Shown here: positions 46,201 to 57,280 of the stretch, piece by piece | How the letters are laid out: every line of letters starts with the position of its first letter | Position numbering within the stretch: the stretch's first letter is position 1 | Source: Tomocerus qinae | Taxonomy: Eukaryota; Arthropoda; Collembola; Entomobryomorpha; Tomoceridae | Assembly (NCBI GenBank): GCA_020055645.1 | Contig: CM034546.1 | Span: forward strand, 58,652,001 to 58,716,000 | Direction: 5' to 3' | DNA: 64,000 bases | Notes under the pieces: generated by a model | Seen by the model: only the letters and a program-made list of their open reading frames with translations | Told to the model about the DNA's origin: nothing | The model's database searches: none | Program-made: the position numbers and the translations under genes

Positions 46201-48185
46201 CTTATCACCATAACTATATTGTCACGACCGCATTTTCATTTGTCGGAACTGTGACTTAATATTATATTAAAATATAGCATGTCTTAGTATCAAAATTACT
46301 CTTTGTCTGTAACCTCAGCTACAAACGCTTGAATAATTGTTTAATACTCTTCTACATTCACTCAATGTACTATTCGCTGTATTTAACAGAACTTTCAGTA
46401 CTGCGTACTCAACATTCATACTTCTGTGCAATTTGTCTGTAAATACGATACAAATCTTTTAGCACCATTCTCACATCAATCACAACCATAAATGTATTCA
46501 ATAAGAAATTCCACTCTCATGCCCGTTTTCATTACCCGTGTGCTAGTTGTCTATAACTACTTTTTACATATCTTCTAGCACCTTCGTCCAATACCAATAC
46601 CCGAATGCTACTTGTCCATATCTAAACATATAGAACTTGTCGCATCGTAGTCTTCTTCTTACACCTTCAACTCAATGATACCTGGTGTATACTCGTGATG
46701 ATTGTAAGTCATTACTCGTATGTAGGGCTGGAACTCTTCTTCTTTCGCCTTCTGAATACCTGTGTGCTATTTGTCCGTGTCTCAATTCATACAGAACTCT
46801 TCTTTTTGCACTTTACTCTACTTGCACCCTCAATTCAATGAAACTTTGTGCCTTCTCGTGATGATTGAAAGTCATCACCTAGTAGCTAAAATATTACATT
46901 CAAGTAAACTATAAAATCTGTTTCTTCTCTGTTGGACTTGGGTTGGATCTCTACTTGTACGTTAAAATAGGCTGCTACACCAGTTTACTCTGTGTGCCCG
47001 CATTATTGCCTTTAGTTGTCCACCCTTCAGATTTTCTTCTCGCTTCTACTCTTAGCTACTTTTACTATGAATAACGCATTATTCATCTTCTACTCTGTGA
47101 AATAGAATTTCAAACTATTCCCTCTTTTCTACAACTTAAAATTTTGAATTTACTATTAAAATTTACTTGGGCTTTACTTTATTGAAATTAAAATATAAAT
47201 CAACTAAATGAATTTACTTTTGCCCATATCCAATTGTGAGTCTACCATAACTAATTGTGACTCTACATAGCCAATTGTGAGTCTTCTATCGCCCCTCCGA
47301 GTCACCTTCACTACGTTTACATACCTCTTACTGCCTCTCCTGCCGTTTTGAATATTACTTCATCTAAAATTTAAAACGGCCTCTGCCTCTCCTGCCGTTT
47401 TGAATTTTACTACCATTCAAACGGCAGCAATTCAAACAAAATGAAACTGACAAACTGAATATTTCTTAAATACTTGAAAATTAAATTCAACTTCAAAATA
47501 ATATAGATCAATATTCTTAGCAAACTGAAAATAATTTCTCTTTATCTCGAATGTTCGCTTTTAATTACAGATATCTCAATTCTCTAAATTCATCTACGTC
47601 GCTTGAACTCTGGTTTCTCTGTAATTTCTACAAAATAATATGATTAATACGAGTTCTGGATGAAATAAAATTATTGAAACGATACGGTAAACCTTACGAA
47701 AGTTATCAGACAGCTAAAAGCTTTGAACGTCCTTTCCCCTCAGGTAAAGTTTCTGGTCTCCTCTGACTTTGTACTGCTCAATTATTGCTTGTATCGATTC
47801 CTTTGTTTCGATATCTTCTTCTACCCGCTTTTTCCTAAGCCGGTTAGAAATAAACGTCTTCTCAGTTTTCTTCTCTCGTCTGCAGCAACTGTAGCTAGAC
47901 GATTAATTTCTTGGTTCCCGTCTTCAAATGTGGATATAGCTAATTTCTGGAACAGTTAATCTGGACATCGGTGTGCTATAATACTCGTTCTACTGCAGCA
48001 AATGTGACGAAACTCAAATTTTTATAGATTAAATAGATTTAATGTGAAAGGAAATTGACTTATCCCGGTGTCGAAATTTTTCTTATCCCGTTCTGGGTTT
48101 CGATAAAAAAATGTGACGAAATCTAAATTTTTTTTCTTTGTACTTTTGTTGCTAAATTTCTTAATTCTCGGGTTTCGGCAACAAA
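43217..48185. other. Non-coding interior of the LTR element
   Basis: About 5 kb, AT-rich. 44570-44770 is an irregular tandem series with 'tagtgcgatttt' and 'tagtccgattt' at intervals of about 25-45 bp. 47335-47415 has a duplicated 'tctgcctctcctgccgtttt'. Near the right edge 'gggtttcggcaacaaatg' could be part of a primer-binding region on the minus strand (TTGCCGAAACCC). No protein similarity was recognised. Confidence 0.6.
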
Positions 48186-48196
48186 TGTGAGGTCAG

Positions 48197-48569
48197 TGAT
48201 GAAGGGCTGTTTAAAATGCTGATGGTGACAAATAATGGACTTACTGGTTTTCTTCAATCACACAAAACAATCATACTATTTTATTTTACTGAATTGTCTC
48301 GTCGGAAAATCACACTTTTCTTCCGAGAGAGAATGGAGAAGCAGGTCCGAGCTGTGGCACACACAATCAAGTTCTTGTCATTCTTTACAAAAATGCTTAG
48401 CTTATCTTTCTATTTAGCCAACGGCCACAACTATTTTTCTATTGGTTCACAGTGAACCGACTAACCTATTACACACACTTCTCGCAAACACAAGTCGCAG
48501 ACAGACAAAATACATTAAAATCCACCATAGGTGGAGCTTGCAGATATTATAAAATAACAGTACTGAACA
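48197..48569 (-). repeat. BEL/Pao 3' LTR (left on the map)
   Basis: Starts TGATGAAGGGCTG and ends CTGAACA on the plus strand. It lies downstream of the polyprotein stop in the element's own orientation. Confidence 0.9.
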
Positions 48570-48733
48570 GACACCCGGACTTGAAATGACCCATTTCAAC
48601 GAAACTAAACTAGCACGCACAATGCGCTTACCAGACACAATAATCATGCATACCAGAAACAAGAGTAAACATACTTAATTAACACGCACAATGCGTTTAC
48701 CAAACACAACTTAAAACATGAACTAAAATGTAA

Positions 48734-51700
48734 TCATTCAATAGGTAGTATACATAATTTTGCAATAGGACGCTTGAGGATTCCAGACGCTGTTTTTAAG
48801 TTGACAACACGAATTAATCCATCATTTCCTGGAAAAGTTTCAAGCACACGTCCGAGAATCCATTTATTTGGAGATAAGTCTTCCTTCAGTAAGACGATCG
48901 TACCAATCTTAATATTGTCGACTGGAGATGTCCATTTATTCCGTTGCTGAAGGCGTGAGAGAACTTCTGTGATCCAACGCTTCTCAAAATGCTGGTAGAG
49001 TTGTTGAACTCGTTGCCAGCGTGACAGATGAGATTCCTTAATATGAGTAATGTCCGGTTCTGGTAGAGCTGTCAATGGTCGTCCAATTAGAAAGTGTCCA
49101 GGAGTAAGAGCTTCCAAGTCGTTAGGATCGCTGGACATCTCAGAGATTGGACGAGAATTGAGACAGGCTTCAACTTGATTCAATAGAGTAGTCATCTCCT
49201 CAGTCGTCAAAATGGCATTTCCGGCAACCCGCTGAAGATGAAATTTCATCGATTTCACGCCTGCTTCCCAAAGCCCGCCAAAATGTGGACTAGAAGGCGG
49301 GTTAAAATGCCACGTGATGCTTTCGGAGGATGATAGTTGCAATATTCTTGAGCGGTGATCAGGAGACTCGAATAAAGTCTTCACTTCCTTGATTTTATTT
49401 GCTGCTCCAACAAAATTAGTACCGCAATCTGAAAACATGTCAGTAGGCTTGCCTCTTCTGGAGATGAACCGATGTAGAGCGGCAATGAAAGCATCAGTCG
49501 ACAAATCTGATACTAGCTCTAGATGAATGGCTCGAGACACAAAGCAGACAAAGAGGGCCACATAATATTTGTAACTCTTCTGACCTCGTCCTTTTCGAAG
49601 AGTTAGCATAAAAGGTCCTGCGTAATCAACACCACACTGTTGAAACGGAGGCGCAGGATTGACACGGGGCGATGGGAGTTCTCCCATTAATTGCTTAGAG
49701 AGTTGAGCGGAGAATCGAACACACTTGACACAGTTCCGTACAAAGTGGCGAACGACGTCCCGTCCAAATAAAACCCAGTATTTTTGTCGGAGGGAGGCGA
49801 GCAACAACTGTGGTCCAGCATGGAGATCCCGTTCATGATAATAAGCAACTATGACATGAGTAAAATGGCTTTTCTTCGGCAGGAGAATCTGGTGTTTGGC
49901 ATCAAAATGGAGCTGGGACTTCTTCAAGCGTCCACCAACTCGCAACACACCATCTTCATCAAGGAATGGAGCCAATGACTTCAATTTGTTTTTTTGTGGT
50001 AATTCACGATTTTTCTTAAGTAGATTGATCTCACTTCCAAATTCATACTGTTGAATTAGCTTGATCCATGTTAATAGAGCTTCATCCAACTCTATTGTAC
50101 TCAAAGATTTCTCCCTTCTAATTTTCAAATTCTTCAGAAATCTTCGGCAATAAGCGGTTATACGAAGTAGCTTTTGAAGATTAGAGTACTTGTATAAAAT
50201 TTCCATAAATCCTGGGTCATCAACTTCAACTGGATGGACAGCAACAGGAGCACGGATTTCTTCATCTGTCTCTTCAGAATCACAACTCTGTTTCAGCAAT
50301 TCCGTAGCAGACAACCAAGACGGTCCTGTCCACCACAGGGGATGATTTTCCAAATCATCTGGCAGGATTCCACGGGAAGAACAGTCAGCAGGATTCTCTT
50401 CACTTCTTACATGTGACCATTGCTTGCGTGGGAGGACTTCCTGAATCTCTGACACTCGATTGGCAACAAACGTCTTCCAGCGAGTAGGTTCAGCGGCAAG
50501 CCAAGCTAAAACGATTGTGGAATCCGTCCATCCAAATGTTTCACTGAAATTAAGACCAAGAGCCTCCTTCACACATTCAATTAAATTGACAAGTAGTACA
50601 GCTCCGCACAACTCCAGTCGTGGGAGTGATACTTGCTTAAGAGGTGCAACTCGGTTCTTGGCAGCAATCATTCTGACAAGAACTTCTCCATTTCCACTGA
50701 CGGACCTCAGGAACACAACAGCAGCATACGCAAGTTCAGAGGCGTCACAAAATCCATGCAACTGATAATGCACTGAATCGGGTAAAGTGATGTGCCTTGG
50801 AATTTTCACATTCTCAATTCTTGGGAGTTGTTCCCGATAGGTCATCCACAATTCTTGAATTTCTTCCGGCAATGGGTCATCCCAACTTACTTTAACTTTC
50901 AAAGTTTCTTCCTCCTCTCTCAGGTCATCCTTCCGTCTACGGTTTTCCTTCCAGAGCCGCTGAATGATTATCTTTGCATTCACAGTAACTGGAGATAACC
51001 ATCCAAGGGGGTCAAAGACTTTCGCGATCTCCGATACAACTGTTCTCATCGTTGGAGCAGACTTCAATTCAGGAACCTTCACTTTAAAGTTAAAATTGTC
51101 TGAGGCTGGATGCCATTGAACTCCGAGTGTCTTGATAACATCATCATCGTCGAGACTAAGTGGCAAATCTGTTTCTCTCATATTTGATGGGAGAGAGGCT
51201 AGTAGGGCAGGAGAGTTTGACGACCACTTTCTCAAATCAAACATTCCTCCTTTGAGAATCTGGATCAATTCTTTCTGCAATTTGAGTCCAGTCTCTTCCG
51301 TTACACATCCAGACATTAAGTCGTCCACGTAAAAGTCTTGCATTATCATGGCTGAAGCTTCTGGATGACTTGATGCAGACTCAGTAGCTAGCTGCTGAAC
51401 ACACTTTATTGCTAAATAGGGGGCTGCAGCAGTACCGAAGGTAGCAGTAGTAAGACGATAATCTTTGATTGGATCTTCAGGTGAGCTTCTCCATACGATT
51501 CGCTGGAGATCCACATCATTCTGATGTACCTTGACTTGACGGTACATCTTAGCAATGTCAGCTGTAAATACAATCTTGTGTTTGCGAAAACGTACCAAGA
51601 TTGAGAAGAGATCCTCTTGTAGTTTAGGACCGACGAGCATGTTTCCATTCAGTGAAGCACCCGTGGATGATGCGGCAGATGCATCAAACACGACACGGAG

Positions 51701-53944
51701 CTTCGTAGTAGTGCTTGTGGGTTTCAAGACTGCATGATGAGGCATATAAAAAGACTTCATTGCAGCTACTTCAGAATCTTCGGAAACCGGGCATAATTCC
51801 ATATGATTTAATTCTAAGTATTCTTGCATAACATCACGATATTGTTGATAGCGTTCAGGATCAACAACATTGCGTTTTTCAACTTGCCTGAATCTTCGTA
51901 TTGCTTGTACTCTGGATTCACCAAGGGGCTTTACATTTTCCTTAAACGGAAGTCGGACAACAAATCTTCCGGTTTCATCTCTTGAGTGAGTAGACTTGAA
52001 ATGTTCTTCACAAGCCTTTTCTTCTTGAGTCAAAATCTTCTTCTTGGGCATTTCTTCTAACTCCCAGAAACGAGTCAGTATTGAATCCAAATCACACTGA
52101 ACATGAAACACATTAGCTGGGGTCACTTGGGGGGTTGAGCACACTTCTCCTCCTAGGATCCAGCCGAGGGAGGTTTCCACAGCAATTGGAGAACCTTTAG
52201 GACCCTTCTTAATTCCTCCTAACAACAACTCAAAGTATATATTTACACCAAGTAAAATATCAACTTCACCGGGTTCGTAGAAGCGAGGGTCGGCGAGTTT
52301 AATTCCGTCTAAATGTGACCAAGAGGTGGGCTTGATGGATGTTGACGGCTGCTTTCCTGTAATTTGCTTCAAAATGAGAGCATCAATTTCATAAGTAGGG
52401 CTCAGTTCATGACATGACTTGAAGATCACCTTTGACATCTCCTTCGTCGTTCCGGCATCAACACCGGCAATACCTTGGAGGGGCACTTGCATTTTTTGTC
52501 GATGCAAACCAAGGCGAGTAGCACATCTACTTGTCACAAAACTTGCTTTTGAACCGTTGTCCAAAAAGGCACGACACACATGGAATTTTCCTTGACTGTC
52601 TCTAACACGAATAAGAGCAGTACAGAGCAGTTCTTGAGTACTTCGGCTCACAGTAGTACAATGTGCTACGGTTTTACTCTTCTCATATGCCTCACTGGAT
52701 TCCGGTGGAGGCTTTTCATCATCCAGTGAGGGCTCACTGGATTTGGGCTGCTGAAGTTGCACAGGAAGATCTTCATGCAGCAATAAGTTATGTAGTCCAT
52801 TACAATATCTGCAGTCTTTCCTTTTACATTGGGAAGTGACATGCCCAGGAGAAAGGCATTTAAAGCATAACCTCTTCGTTCTTGCAAAATGCCAACGACC
52901 ACGCACTGGCATAGCTTGAAAATCTTTGCATTTGAAAATATGATGATTACCTCCACAATAGACACATTTTGTTGACTCTTCAGATGCTGCGTGGTGCACG
53001 GCGATCCCAGGTTTCCGTTCATTCTTGGCAGACGATGACACGGCATTTTTGACTTGGCTCTTATTACTGGCAGGCTTTGCGGCGGCTGTCACGCGCGAAT
53101 GATGATCCATAAATTCACAAAAGTCTTGGAGCTTCGGCAGAGATCCACGCTTGAGGGTTCTTTCCCACTGTAATCTTGACTCCGAATCCAGCTTTTTTGA
53201 CATAAGATGGATGATCAACAGTTCACACAACACATCCTTAGTAATCTTCAACACATCAAAAAATCGTACACATTCTCTTGTAGTGTCAGCGAGTTTTTGC
53301 AATGCTGCTGGAGCTTCACTTTGCAGCATTGGTTGCGATAGTAGGCGTTCTAAATTGCAGCGAATGAGTTCCCGGGCATCTTCGTAACGCTCCTCCAGTA
53401 TCTTCCAAGCTTCAGTATAGTTGGCATCTGTGACTTGGAGGGAGTGTAATAAAAGGCCGGCCTCACCCGTACATGCTGCTTTTAAGTACTGCAACTTTTG
53501 TCCATCACTGACCTTGTCGTTGGAGTGGACTGCAGCCTTGAAGAGATCACGGAAAGACATCCAATCTTCAATCTTTCCAGAAAATGTAGGTAGGTCGAGC
53601 TTCGGTAGTCGAACATCTACTGATTTTGAATTAGTAGTAGTAGCCCGTACGACAAATCCATCCTTGATGATTCGTAGGGCCTTCTCAATGGTATCCAACG
53701 TCGAATCCAAATCGGCGTATGGAACTTGATGTGCATTAATTTGATAATCATCCTTACACTGAGCGACGATTTCATCCAAGAGATTTTCATTTTTCTCTCG
53801 ATGGTTTTCAACCTTTTCCAGATAGGCAGCTACATCCTTTTCATCCAGAGGGGTAGTAGCGTGCAGATCAACTTTTGCTTTGAGACTGTCAACGGTTGTC
53901 TTCAAAGCAACACGCTTATTCACAAGAGACTTGATTGTGGCCAT
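48734..53944 (-). CDS. BEL/Pao gag-pol polyprotein (about 1736 aa)
   Basis: The first good ATG is at 53944 (MATIKSLVNKR); the frame stays open further upstream, but that part reads through leader sequence. Domains in order: gag of the DUF1759 type (about 115-280, with LPTFSGKIEDW), three cysteine/histidine knuckles (about 327-390), aspartic protease (FLDNGSKASFV, Asp near 462), reverse transcriptase (about 745-880) with catalytic YVDD near 872-875, RNase H (FCDAS near 1067, TDSTI near 1141), an integrase zinc-binding region (about 1363-1409), the integrase core with GVDYAGP, SDCGTNFVG and LWEAGVKS (Asp 1440, Asp 1506, Glu 1560), and a C-terminal DUF5641-like part. All key residues I can check are present and there is no stop or frameshift. 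Products would form virus-like particles, copy the element's RNA and integrate the cDNA. There is no envelope-like gene. Confidence 0.95.
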   Translation of the reverse strand: MATIKSLVNKRVALKTTVDSLKAKVDLHATTPLDEKDVAAYLEKVENHREKNENLLDEIVAQCKDDYQINAHQVPYADLDSTLDTIEKALRIIKDGFVVRATTTNSKSVDVRLPKLDLPTFSGKIEDWMSFRDLFKAAVHSNDKVSDGQKLQYLKAACTGEAGLLLHSLQVTDANYTEAWKILEERYEDARELIRCNLERLLSQPMLQSEAPAALQKLADTTRECVRFFDVLKITKDVLCELLIIHLMSKKLDSESRLQWERTLKRGSLPKLQDFCEFMDHHSRVTAAAKPASNKSQVKNAVSSSAKNERKPGIAVHHAASEESTKCVYCGGNHHIFKCKDFQAMPVRGRWHFARTKRLCFKCLSPGHVTSQCKRKDCRYCNGLHNLLLHEDLPVQLQQPKSSEPSLDDEKPPPESSEAYEKSKTVAHCTTVSRSTQELLCTALIRVRDSQGKFHVCRAFLDNGSKASFVTSRCATRLGLHRQKMQVPLQGIAGVDAGTTKEMSKVIFKSCHELSPTYEIDALILKQITGKQPSTSIKPTSWSHLDGIKLADPRFYEPGEVDILLGVNIYFELLLGGIKKGPKGSPIAVETSLGWILGGEVCSTPQVTPANVFHVQCDLDSILTRFWELEEMPKKKILTQEEKACEEHFKSTHSRDETGRFVVRLPFKENVKPLGESRVQAIRRFRQVEKRNVVDPERYQQYRDVMQEYLELNHMELCPVSEDSEVAAMKSFYMPHHAVLKPTSTTTKLRVVFDASAASSTGASLNGNMLVGPKLQEDLFSILVRFRKHKIVFTADIAKMYRQVKVHQNDVDLQRIVWRSSPEDPIKDYRLTTATFGTAAAPYLAIKCVQQLATESASSHPEASAMIMQDFYVDDLMSGCVTEETGLKLQKELIQILKGGMFDLRKWSSNSPALLASLPSNMRETDLPLSLDDDDVIKTLGVQWHPASDNFNFKVKVPELKSAPTMRTVVSEIAKVFDPLGWLSPVTVNAKIIIQRLWKENRRRKDDLREEEETLKVKVSWDDPLPEEIQELWMTYREQLPRIENVKIPRHITLPDSVHYQLHGFCDASELAYAAVVFLRSVSGNGEVLVRMIAAKNRVAPLKQVSLPRLELCGAVLLVNLIECVKEALGLNFSETFGWTDSTIVLAWLAAEPTRWKTFVANRVSEIQEVLPRKQWSHVRSEENPADCSSRGILPDDLENHPLWWTGPSWLSATELLKQSCDSEETDEEIRAPVAVHPVEVDDPGFMEILYKYSNLQKLLRITAYCRRFLKNLKIRREKSLSTIELDEALLTWIKLIQQYEFGSEINLLKKNRELPQKNKLKSLAPFLDEDGVLRVGGRLKKSQLHFDAKHQILLPKKSHFTHVIVAYYHERDLHAGPQLLLASLRQKYWVLFGRDVVRHFVRNCVKCVRFSAQLSKQLMGELPSPRVNPAPPFQQCGVDYAGPFMLTLRKGRGQKSYKYYVALFVCFVSRAIHLELVSDLSTDAFIAALHRFISRRGKPTDMFSDCGTNFVGAANKIKEVKTLFESPDHRSRILQLSSSESITWHFNPPSSPHFGGLWEAGVKSMKFHLQRVAGNAILTTEEMTTLLNQVEACLNSRPISEMSSDPNDLEALTPGHFLIGRPLTALPEPDITHIKESHLSRWQRVQQLYQHFEKRWITEVLSRLQQRNKWTSPVDNIKIGTIVLLKEDLSPNKWILGRVLETFPGNDGLIRVVNLKTASGILKRPIAKLCILPIE

Positions 53945-54137
53945 TTTGCACAAAACACAGGTAACAGGTAAGTTCGAAAAGGTAAAAATACACAAATATT
54001 TACCCAATCCAAAATCACAGGTAAGTCCAATCAACGAGAATAACGACCAACACAAACAGTATCCCAATGGATTGATGACAATCGACGTCCACGTCACAAT
54101 TTTCAGGTTCCACAATATTACTGAAAAACGATTGTCA

Positions 54138-54157
54138 CATCCGGCTCGAAGGACCAA
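54138..54157 (-). other. Candidate tRNA primer-binding site of the BEL/Pao element
   Basis: Directly after the 5' LTR on the minus strand the sequence reads TTGGTCCTTCGAGCCGG. It starts with TGG one base in, as expected for pairing with a tRNA 3' CCA end. The tRNA was not identified. Confidence 0.55.
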
Positions 54158-54530
54158 TGTTGAAGGGCTGTTTAAAATGCTGATGGTGACAAATAATGGA
54201 CTTACTGGTTTTCTTCAATCACACAAAACAATCATACTATTTTATTTTACTGAATTGTCTCGTCGGAAAATCACACTTTTCTTCCGAGAGAGAATGGAGA
54301 AGCAGGTCCGAGCTGTGGCACACACAATCAAGTTCTTGTCATTCTTTACAAAAATGCTTAGCTTATCTTTCTATTTAGCCAACGGCCACAACTATTTTTC
54401 TATTGGTTCACAGTGAACCGACTAACCTATTACACACACTTCTCGCAAACACAAGTCGCAGACAGACAAAATACATTAAAATCCACCATAGGTGGAGCTT
54501 GCAGATATTATAAAATAACAGTACTGAACA
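54158..54530 (-). repeat. BEL/Pao 5' LTR (right on the map)
   Basis: 373 bp, starts TGTTGAAGGGCTG and ends CTGAACA on the plus strand. It should carry the element's promoter for minus-strand transcription. Confidence 0.9.
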
Positions 54531-54821
54531 GTCAGACTTCCAAGAATCGGAAGATCCAAGGCAAGTAGACCCGACCTGGTTCACTCTACTGTCTTATGTG
54601 TATTCTATTAGCTCGTTTGTGGGAGAGATGTGAAGGTAAATGCCAAATGACTGAAGTTAACTCTGGGATACGAGTGGTTTGTTAGCGAGGATAGATATTT
54701 ATTGTATTCGTATCGTGGTTGGGAGAGATCGAATGGTGAGAGGAAATAATAGGAGATGACTTGTAGTGGACTCGGAGGTAGAAGAGAGACTGATTGTCCA
54801 AGGAGGATGTGTGGAATAATA

Positions 54822-56863
54822 TGTGCCGATTCCAGCAAATTTAAGCTTTCAGGTGATGACTGATAAATTTGGTTTTCCATTTAATAAAATAAAGCAGAAA
54901 ATTCTCTACAAAATAAAAAAAACTCAAAATTTTAAACCCATTCCTACTATTTTTAAAAATTCATTGAAACTGAGACAATTATTTTATGCTTTCATAAAAT
55001 AAAATAGAAATAAATTCAGTAAGTAACCGAAGGCCAGCATTGTAGAACATCCGACAATTCAAACTTTTATGAAAATTAGTACCACCTTTCGTATGCAGCT
55101 TAGAAACCATTTCCAACCACATAAAAATCATTTCCAAACACTAGGAAATCGTTTCCAAACACTTGGAAATCATTTCCAAATACTTGGAAACCATTTGCAA
55201 ACATTTGGAAACCTACCAGCCTTGGCCAGCCTACCTATTTTCTAATATTTATACAATTAAGTTGTCAAATTTTATTTTAAGCTTTCGAAACATGGAAATT
55301 TCGAATAAATAAGTCATTTTAACGACACTTGAAAACTGGGTGGAGCGACATCACCCATTTTCTAATATCTACACAATTGAGCTGTCAAATTCTATTTTGA
55401 GGTTTTGGAACATGCTGATTTCGAATAAATTAGTCATTTTAACCAAATCTGAGAAGTGTCTCCATGTTTCGAAATCTGAAAATAAAATTTGATAACTTAA
55501 ATGTATGAATATTAGAAAATAGATAGGCTGGCCCCACACACTTCTCAGATTTTGTTAAATTTTCTTATTTATTCGAAATCAGCATGTTCCACAACCTCAA
55601 AATAGAATTTGGCAGTTTAATTGTATAGATATTAAGAAATGGGTGGAGTCGGCACACCCAGTTTCAAATTTCGTTAAAATGACTAATTTATTCGAAATTT
55701 CTATGTTTCGAAAGCTTAAAATAAAATTTGACAACTTAATTGTATAAATATTAGAAAATAGGTAGGCTGGCCCCACCCACTTCTCAGATTTGGTTTAATT
55801 GACTAATTTATTCGAAATCAGCATGTTCCACAACGTCAAAATAGAATTTGACAGCTTAATTGTGTAAATATTAGAAAATGGGGGGAGTCGCTCCACCCAG
55901 TTTTCAAATTTCGTTAAAATGTCCAATTTATTCGAAATTTCCATGTTTCGAAAGCTTAAAATAAAATTTGACAACTTAATTGTATAAATATTAGAAAATA
56001 GGTAGGCTGGCCCCACCCACTTCTCAGATTTGGTTTAATTGACTAATTTATTCGAAATCAGCATGTTCCACAACGTCAAAATAGAATTTGACAGCTTAAT
56101 TGTGTAAATATTAGAAAATGGGGGGAGTCGCTCCACCCAGTTTTCAAATTTCGTTAAAATGTCCAATTTATTCGAAATTTCCATGTTTCGAAAGCTTAAA
56201 ATAAAATTTGACAACTTAATTGTATAAATATTAGAAAATAGGTAGGCTGGCCCCACCCACTTCTCAGATTTGAGTAAATTGACTACTTTATTCGAAATCA
56301 GCATGTTCCACAACGTCAAACTAGAATTTGTTAGCTTAATTGTATAAATATTAGAAAATAGGCAGGCTGGCCCCACCCACTTCTCAGATTTGGTTTAATT
56401 GACTAATTTATTCGAAATCAGCATGTTCCACAACGTCAAAATAGAATTTGACAGCTTAATTGTGTAAATATTAGAAAATGGGTGGAGTCGCTCCACCCAG
56501 TTTTCAAATTTCGTTAAAATGTCCAATTTATTCGAAATCAGCTAGTTTTGAAACTTCAAAATCCAAATTGGTAGTAAAATACAACTGTATTAACCAAGTG
56601 GGTGTGGTTGCCCCTCCCACTAAACACTGCCACTTGCCTGTTTAGAAATGTTTTCTAAGTGCTTGGAAATGGTCTCCAACTCAATGGAATTAGTTGGAAA
56701 AACTTCGAACAATCATTCAATCATGTGTAGGACGTTTACATAACTATCAGTTTCATAAACGTCTAAAATACTGAGAGGTTAGATTGATGTGGTTGCCTTG
56801 TATTCCTCTTTACTCAATATCATAGTTTTCACCTTAAGGTTCTAAGTTGCTGGAATCGGCACA
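54822..56863. mobile_element. 2.04-kb TIR element carrying satellite arrays, copy 1
   Basis: Termini TGTGCCGATTCCAGCAA and complement, with TA (or ATAT) duplicated. The intact LTR at 43137-43150 gives the empty site (gaataatatagaatg). Interior: 55105-55210 has tandem 21-bp units near 'catttccaaacacttggaaa'. Then come about 120-bp half-units, each with a short palindrome such as 'gggtggagcgactccaccca', in one orientation to about 55450 and inverted thereafter. From about 55560 to 56520 they form a 240-bp tandem array; lines at 55801-55920 and 56041-56160 are identical. Frames at 55795-56376 follow the 240-bp period and are not genes. No transposase. Confidence 0.85.
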
Positions 56864-56944
56864 TATAGAATGTGTGATTAGGATGGTTTGGGAGTGGGTG
56901 GTAAGGGCTGTGGGTCGTGTGTGTGTGCACAGGCCTTACAGCAT

Positions 56945-57280
56945 CAAGATTGAATGTTAAAACTGTTTGGTCTACTATTTCTTCACTCTAAACTAATAAT
57001 CAATAGATATAAATACATTACTGCACGTGGAATAGGGACACATTCACCTTGGCGGTGATACGAGGGATAAAACGTAGTTATCTGTGAAACTATCCATCCT
57101 TATTAATCCATTTTTAAATAAGGTTAAGCCATATATTACAGTCAAACATTGCTAAAATGTTTAAATACTAACTACATCCATGGAGTAAATCCATCGATAT
57201 AAGAAAGAGTTGCAAACAGGAAGCGTATACATGTCAGTATTAATAGGCAGATCATTTATATAAAAAATTACAACTGGAAA
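56945..57280 (+). promoter_or_regulatory. 5' flank of receptor 2, conserved with receptor 1
   Basis: Continuation of the duplicated block after the 14.1-kb insertion. 56990-57105 matches 32995-33120, including 'ataaatacatta' (TATA-like 'agatataaata' near 57007). The large insertion lies immediately upstream and could have separated distal regulatory sequence from this block. Confidence 0.35.

Larger units (their letters stand above)
48197..54530 (-). mobile_element. Intact BEL/Pao LTR retrotransposon, TSD GTCAG
   Basis: 373-bp LTRs at 48197-48569 and 54158-54530 look almost identical (one difference seen, third base). GTCAG flanks the element (48192-48196 and 54531-54535), a 5-bp duplication usual for this group. 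The intact LTR of the host element reads 'gaggtcagacttcc' across the site. One long uninterrupted polyprotein frame occupies the interior. The complete frame and matching LTRs point to a recent, possibly still active copy. Confidence 0.95.
42845..56940 (-). mobile_element. LTR retrotransposon without coding capacity, carrying two nested insertions
   Basis: Identical-looking LTRs start TGTGAGGTCAGACTTCC and end CAGGCCTTACA (left LTR 42845-43216, 372 bp). GCAT flanks the whole (42841-42844 and 56941-56944). The paralogous block near 32945 shows the empty site. The internal part (43217-48185, about 5 kb) has no gag or pol; only scattered frames of up to 80 codons. A purine stretch (GGCAGGAGGA on the minus strand) next to the left LTR looks like a polypurine tract, which suggests minus orientation. 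The second LTR (48186-56940) is split by the BEL/Pao element at 48197-54530 and the TIR element at 54822-56863. It is a non-autonomous element that must use proteins supplied in trans. Confidence 0.85.

Noticed and set aside
45909-47959. 75-80 codon frames in the interior of the coding-less LTR element
   Set aside because: No resemblance to gag, pol or env and no continuity with neighbouring frames.
49784-53971. Plus-strand frames opposite the BEL/Pao polyprotein
   Set aside because: Antisense shadows of a real coding sequence.
53945-54157. N-terminal extension of the BEL/Pao frame by 71 codons
   Set aside because: It reads through the primer-binding site and leader directly after the LTR; the ATG at 53944 begins a normal gag sequence.
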